Shown piece after piece: positions 7,270-9,886 of a stretch of 9,886 nucleotides of DNA. Source of the DNA: Candidatus Altarchaeota archaeon (GTDB taxonomy: Archaea > Altiarchaeota > Altiarchaeia > IMC4 > QMZM01); contig WALD01000079.1 of the NCBI GenBank assembly GCA_015523055.1, forward strand, positions 1 to 9,886, in the 5' to 3' direction. The notes below the pieces were generated by a model. That model saw nothing but the letters and a program-made list of their open reading frames with translations, made no database searches and was not told where the DNA came from. The position numbers and the translations under genes are program-made. How positions within the stretch are numbered: position 1 is the stretch's first letter; every line of letters starts with the position of its first letter.

Positions 7270-7283
7270 GATGCTAGCGCATC
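7270..7283 (+). other. Small hairpin between the PrgI-family and ATPase genes
   Basis: GATGC at 7270-7274 and GCATC at 7279-7283 are perfect reverse complements around the four-base loop TAGC. The hairpin lies in the 82-base gap between the PrgI-family stop and the first canonical start of the ATPase. It may attenuate or process the transcript, but it is short and could be chance. Confidence 0.2.
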
Positions 7284-7325
7284 ATCCCTCTCGAAGATAT
7301 AACACCACCCAAAAAATCGGTTAAA

Positions 7326-9886
7326 GTGGCATTTTCAATAAAACTACCCAAGCTGCCTTTTTTAAAGGGGAAGAAGAAAAAGCTCACAGGAACCTATACA
7401 GACTATGAGAGCAAACTCATAGGATATCTTACCAGCCCCTCAAAAATTATAAAACACCCAAACGAGATTCAGGCAGATAAATATCACAGGTGCATTGCAG
7501 CTATAAACTATCCTCGTCTGGTGGAGGCTGGCTGGTTAACAAGACTGATAGAAATGAATCTCGACTTCGACATATCTATTCATATAGCTCCCTATTCTAT
7601 CGAGAGCACCATAAAGATGCTTGAATCGGAGCTAAAGAAGCAGAAGACGGACCTGTTTGGCCTGAAGACAGAAGGCAAGCTTGTACCCCAGTCATTAATT
7701 CAGAAGCATGAAGATACCAAAGCATTGCTTGAGGCCATTCAGAGCGGGACTGAAAAAATGTTTTCTATGTCTTTATATATTGATGCAAAGTCCCATGACC
7801 TGAAAGAATTGGACAAGATAACATCAAAGATTCGGGGGCAGATGAATTCTATCATGGTTACTCCGAAAATAACCTCCTACCAGATGTACAAAGCGCTGAG
7901 GTCAATACTTCCCCTAGGGCATGACGAACTGAAGATAACCCGGGAAATAACATCATCTGCGGCATCATCCTGTTTTCCCTTTGCGGTTACATCTCTGGAG
8001 CCCCATGCCACAGGAATTCTGATTGGTTTTAACAAGAGAAACAACATACCAATCATAATAGACCCGTTTGAGCTGAGCAATCCAAATATTCTGGTTCTTG
8101 GTACATCTGGGGGGGGTAAGAGCATTGCAAAAGACGAACCTACTTTGGTTAGAATCAATGGAATGATAAAGTTAGTGAAAATAGGTAAATTTATTGACAA
8201 CTTGATTCTTAAAAACGGCAGTAAGAGAATAGATGGTCTGGAAGGAGTTATCAATCCCGGAATTGAGGTCTATACGTTTAATAAAAAACTAAAGGGAGAA
8301 TGGAGTAAGGTATTAATCGCAGCTAGAAAAGAGGCACCTCCTCTCATCTATCATATAGAAACACATAGCGGCAGAAGAATCAAAACAACAGGAGATCATA
8401 ACATCGTTGTTATCAGAGATGGTAGGATAATAAACATCAAAAGTACAGAACTAAAGAAGGGCGACTATGTCCCAATACCGAGAACTGTGGATATGGAAGC
8501 TAGAGAGAAGGAATTAAATCTCTTAAATCTGTTAGTGGACAAAAGACTATATGTCGTCAATGCTGAAAATATCATTAACAGAAAATACAACTCGATTAAA
8601 AAGAGAATACCCATCGACCAAAAATTTGATCCCTATCTTTACAAGTACAGACAAGGCAGAGCAATACCCCTCAAATACTTCTTAAAGATACTGAGAATCC
8701 TCGATAAAGAACTAACCCGCCATGAACTCAAAGCTCTGAGAATAAGGGCGGGAAGCACCAGACAGAGCATACCTGCACTCCTGCCACTATCCGCTGAATT
8801 AATGCGTCTTTTAGGTTATGTAACCTCGGAAGGGTGTATCACGGAGCAAGCAGTATTGATTAGCAATAAAGAAAGAGCGGTTATAGAGGATATTCGGAAA
8901 ATTTCCAAGGACCTTGGAATTAACTCTTTTGAAGCCAATAGAGGCATAAACATAACCTGTAAGGCATTCGTTGAATTAATGAGAAAGATAGCGGGTGGAA
9001 AATCTCAAGAGAAAAGAGTACCGGGGATTTTATTCTCTGCCAATAATAAAATGGTTGGAGAGTACCTAAAAGCTTATTTTGAGGGTGATGGTTGTGTAGA
9101 GCATAACAAGGTGACTGCAATCACCAAATCCCCTGGCTTAGCGAGTGATCTATCCTACCTTTTATTGAGATTCGGGATTGTGGCAAGAATTCAACAAAAA
9201 AGGAAGACTGCAACGAATTCCGGCCGTGCTGGAATTTATCACCAGATTACACTCTCCGGGAAGAAAACCATCGAAATATTCAGGGACGAGATAGGATTCA
9301 TATCTGGGAGAAAGAACAAAAAGCTCTCCAATCTAACAAAGAAGGTATCAAGAGGAAACACTAACGTGGATATAATCCCAGAGATAGGAAACGTTATCAA
9401 GAGGATAGACAATGTCCTGCACTTCGGAAACAGAAGGCGGAATTATGCAATAATCAATAAAAGTTTTACTCCATCAAGAACCATGTTAAGGGAGATACTT
9501 CAGGAAATAGATAAGAGGTTGATGGAGTTGAATGAACTATCTGAAGAAATTAACGAGCTGGAGAAACTTCCGGACCTATTGGATATAGTCAAAACTGGTC
9601 GGTATCACAAGGAGTTAAATTCCAGACTATGGAATGAACTTGGTGATAGTTGGAGATTAATGAGAAATGGTTCGGTAGAGCCAGGAATCTGCAACGTATT
9701 TCACACCGATGAGATAGTTACTGGAATGCATCATGGGATGGGTAAAACCCGCGAACTTCTGGGTGATGCATTTAGCGCTCTTGATTTGGGGTTGCGGCCT
9801 TTTGACCCCTCCCTGTATAATTTCATAAATGAAGATACAAGGAACATCAAATACAAAAAGATAGAAAAAGCCATCCGACATATATC
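7326..9886 (+). CDS. VirB4/TraC-like conjugation ATPase interrupted by an intein (3' end outside window)
   Basis: VirB4-class ATPases energise type IV secretion and conjugation machines from the cytoplasmic face of the membrane. Only residues 1-265 of the N-extein are visible before an intein begins. That part starts with a very basic segment (LPFLKGKKKKL, 10-20). A VirB4/TraC-like N-terminal domain follows (about 55-240), and IIIDPFEL then NILVLGTSGGGK (254-265) leads into Walker A. Walker A is split: GTSGGGK is extein and the following Ser is the first intein residue. The rest of the ATPase, with Walker B, lies beyond the window. GTG at 7326 is the first canonical start in frame, with no clear ribosome binding site; the frame stays open upstream to a TAG at 7275. 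It is the same direction as, and 82 bases after, the PrgI-family gene. The motor class is well supported; the transported substrate is not known. Confidence 0.87.
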   Translation, partial: MAFSIKLPKLPFLKGKKKKLTGTYTDYESKLIGYLTSPSKIIKHPNEIQADKYHRCIAAINYPRLVEAGWLTRLIEMNLDFDISIHIAPYSIESTIKMLESELKKQKTDLFGLKTEGKLVPQSLIQKHEDTKALLEAIQSGTEKMFSMSLYIDAKSHDLKELDKITSKIRGQMNSIMVTPKITSYQMYKALRSILPLGHDELKITREITSSAASSCFPFAVTSLEPHATGILIGFNKRNNIPIIIDPFELSNPNILVLGTSGGGKSIAKDEPTLVRINGMIKLVKIGKFIDNLILKNGSKRIDGLEGVINPGIEVYTFNKKLKGEWSKVLIAARKEAPPLIYHIETHSGRRIKTTGDHNIVVIRDGRIINIKSTELKKGDYVPIPRTVDMEAREKELNLLNLLVDKRLYVVNAENIINRKYNSIKKRIPIDQKFDPYLYKYRQGRAIPLKYFLKILRILDKELTRHELKALRIRAGSTRQSIPALLPLSAELMRLLGYVTSEGCITEQAVLISNKERAVIEDIRKISKDLGINSFEANRGINITCKAFVELMRKIAGGKSQEKRVPGILFSANNKMVGEYLKAYFEGDGCVEHNKVTAITKSPGLASDLSYLLLRFGIVARIQQKRKTATNSGRAGIYHQITLSGKKTIEIFRDEIGFISGRKNKKLSNLTKKVSRGNTNVDIIPEIGNVIKRIDNVLHFGNRRRNYAIINKSFTPSRTMLREILQEIDKRLMELNELSEEINELEKLPDLLDIVKTGRYHKELNSRLWNELGDSWRLMRNGSVEPGICNVFHTDEIVTGMHHGMGKTRELLGDAFSALDLGLRPFDPSLYNFINEDTRNIKYKKIEKAIRHI
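8121..9886 (+). mobile_element. Intein in the Walker A motif of the VirB4-like ATPase (C-terminal end outside window)
   Basis: At least 588 residues (precursor 266 to the window edge) are inserted after the P-loop Lys of GTSGGGK. Block A is SIAKDEPTLVRINGMIKLV with Ser1. Block B is THSGRRIKTTGDHNIVVI, with TGDH at 355-358. Two LAGLIDADG motifs follow: LLGYVTSEGC (495-504, acidic E502) and YLKAYFEGDGC (580-590, acidic D588). After them comes a stretch beginning NVDIIPEIGNVIKRI (680-694) and including NELGDSWRLMRNGSVEPG (770-787), which looks like helix-turn-helix-type DNA-recognition modules. The C-terminal splicing blocks (His-Asn and the Ser/Thr+1) are not reached, so splicing competence cannot be judged. 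One sampled line (8521-8580) has 30% GC, against 42% in the N-extein line 7681-7740. Insertion after the P-loop Lys is a recurrent intein position in ATPases. Confidence 0.92.

Noticed and set aside
7271..7324. 17-codon frame from ATG 7271 between the PrgI-family gene and the ATPase
   Set aside because: It overlaps the small hairpin, has no ribosome binding site, and shows no recognisable peptide; kept only as part of the start-site question.
7877..8254. Minus-strand open frame of 125 codons across the ATPase and intein junction
   Set aside because: It overlaps the conserved VirB4-like region and Walker A on the other strand and shows no family motif.
9723..9752. Gly-Met-Gly-Lys-Thr in the ATPase intein as a second P-loop
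   Set aside because: The required Gly four residues before the Gly-Lys-Thr is a Met, no hydrophobic strand precedes it, and it lies inside the intein.
1..9886. tRNA genes, rRNA, CRISPR arrays and riboswitches
   Set aside because: No cloverleaf-like region, rRNA segment, regularly spaced repeat or recognisable leader structure was found; nearly all bases are coding.

Overview
The window is a piece of an archaeal chromosome with roughly 40-45% GC in its ordinary genes. The domain call rests on three proteins: an archaeal-type UMP kinase, a RadA recombinase, and a membrane-anchored LonB protease with two transmembrane helices inside its AAA+ domain. Several starts also lack a ribosome binding site but have an AT-rich TATA-like element about 26 bases upstream, as expected for leaderless archaeal transcripts. 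No rRNA or tRNA is present, so the lineage cannot be fixed. The PrgI plus VirB4-like pair is compatible with several uncultivated euryarchaeal, Altiarchaeota-like or DPANN groups, but this is inference.

Layout, left to right. Positions 1-39 (minus) hold the first 13 codons of a gene that leaves the window, possibly transposase-like, with a good TATA box. UMP kinase pyrH (168-854, minus) is divergent from a PfkB-family sugar or nucleoside kinase (883-1794, plus), with only 28 bases between their start codons. The PfkB gene converges with radA (1845-4337, minus). That gene is interrupted by a 519-residue LAGLIDADG-type intein placed directly after the conserved DTEN segment. lonB (4374-6278, minus) lies 36 bases upstream of radA in the same direction. 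Divergent from lonB, across a 77-base promoter region, run a PrgI-family membrane protein (6356-7243, plus) and a VirB4/TraC-like ATPase (from 7326, plus, leaving the window). The ATPase carries a second intein, inserted inside its Walker A motif; the window ends before that intein does.

How the genes relate. pyrH and PfkB are nucleotide and carbohydrate kinases sharing a compact promoter region. lonB and radA are probably co-transcribed, although radA may also have its own promoter. PrgI and the VirB4-like ATPase look like the inner-membrane core of a type IV secretion or conjugation-like DNA-transfer machine.

The most notable content is the pair of large inteins in two DNA-handling P-loop ATPases less than 4 kb apart. 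Both begin with serine, both carry intact-looking LAGLIDADG endonuclease motifs, both share an unusual architecture around those motifs, and both are visibly more AT-rich than their host genes in sampled lines.
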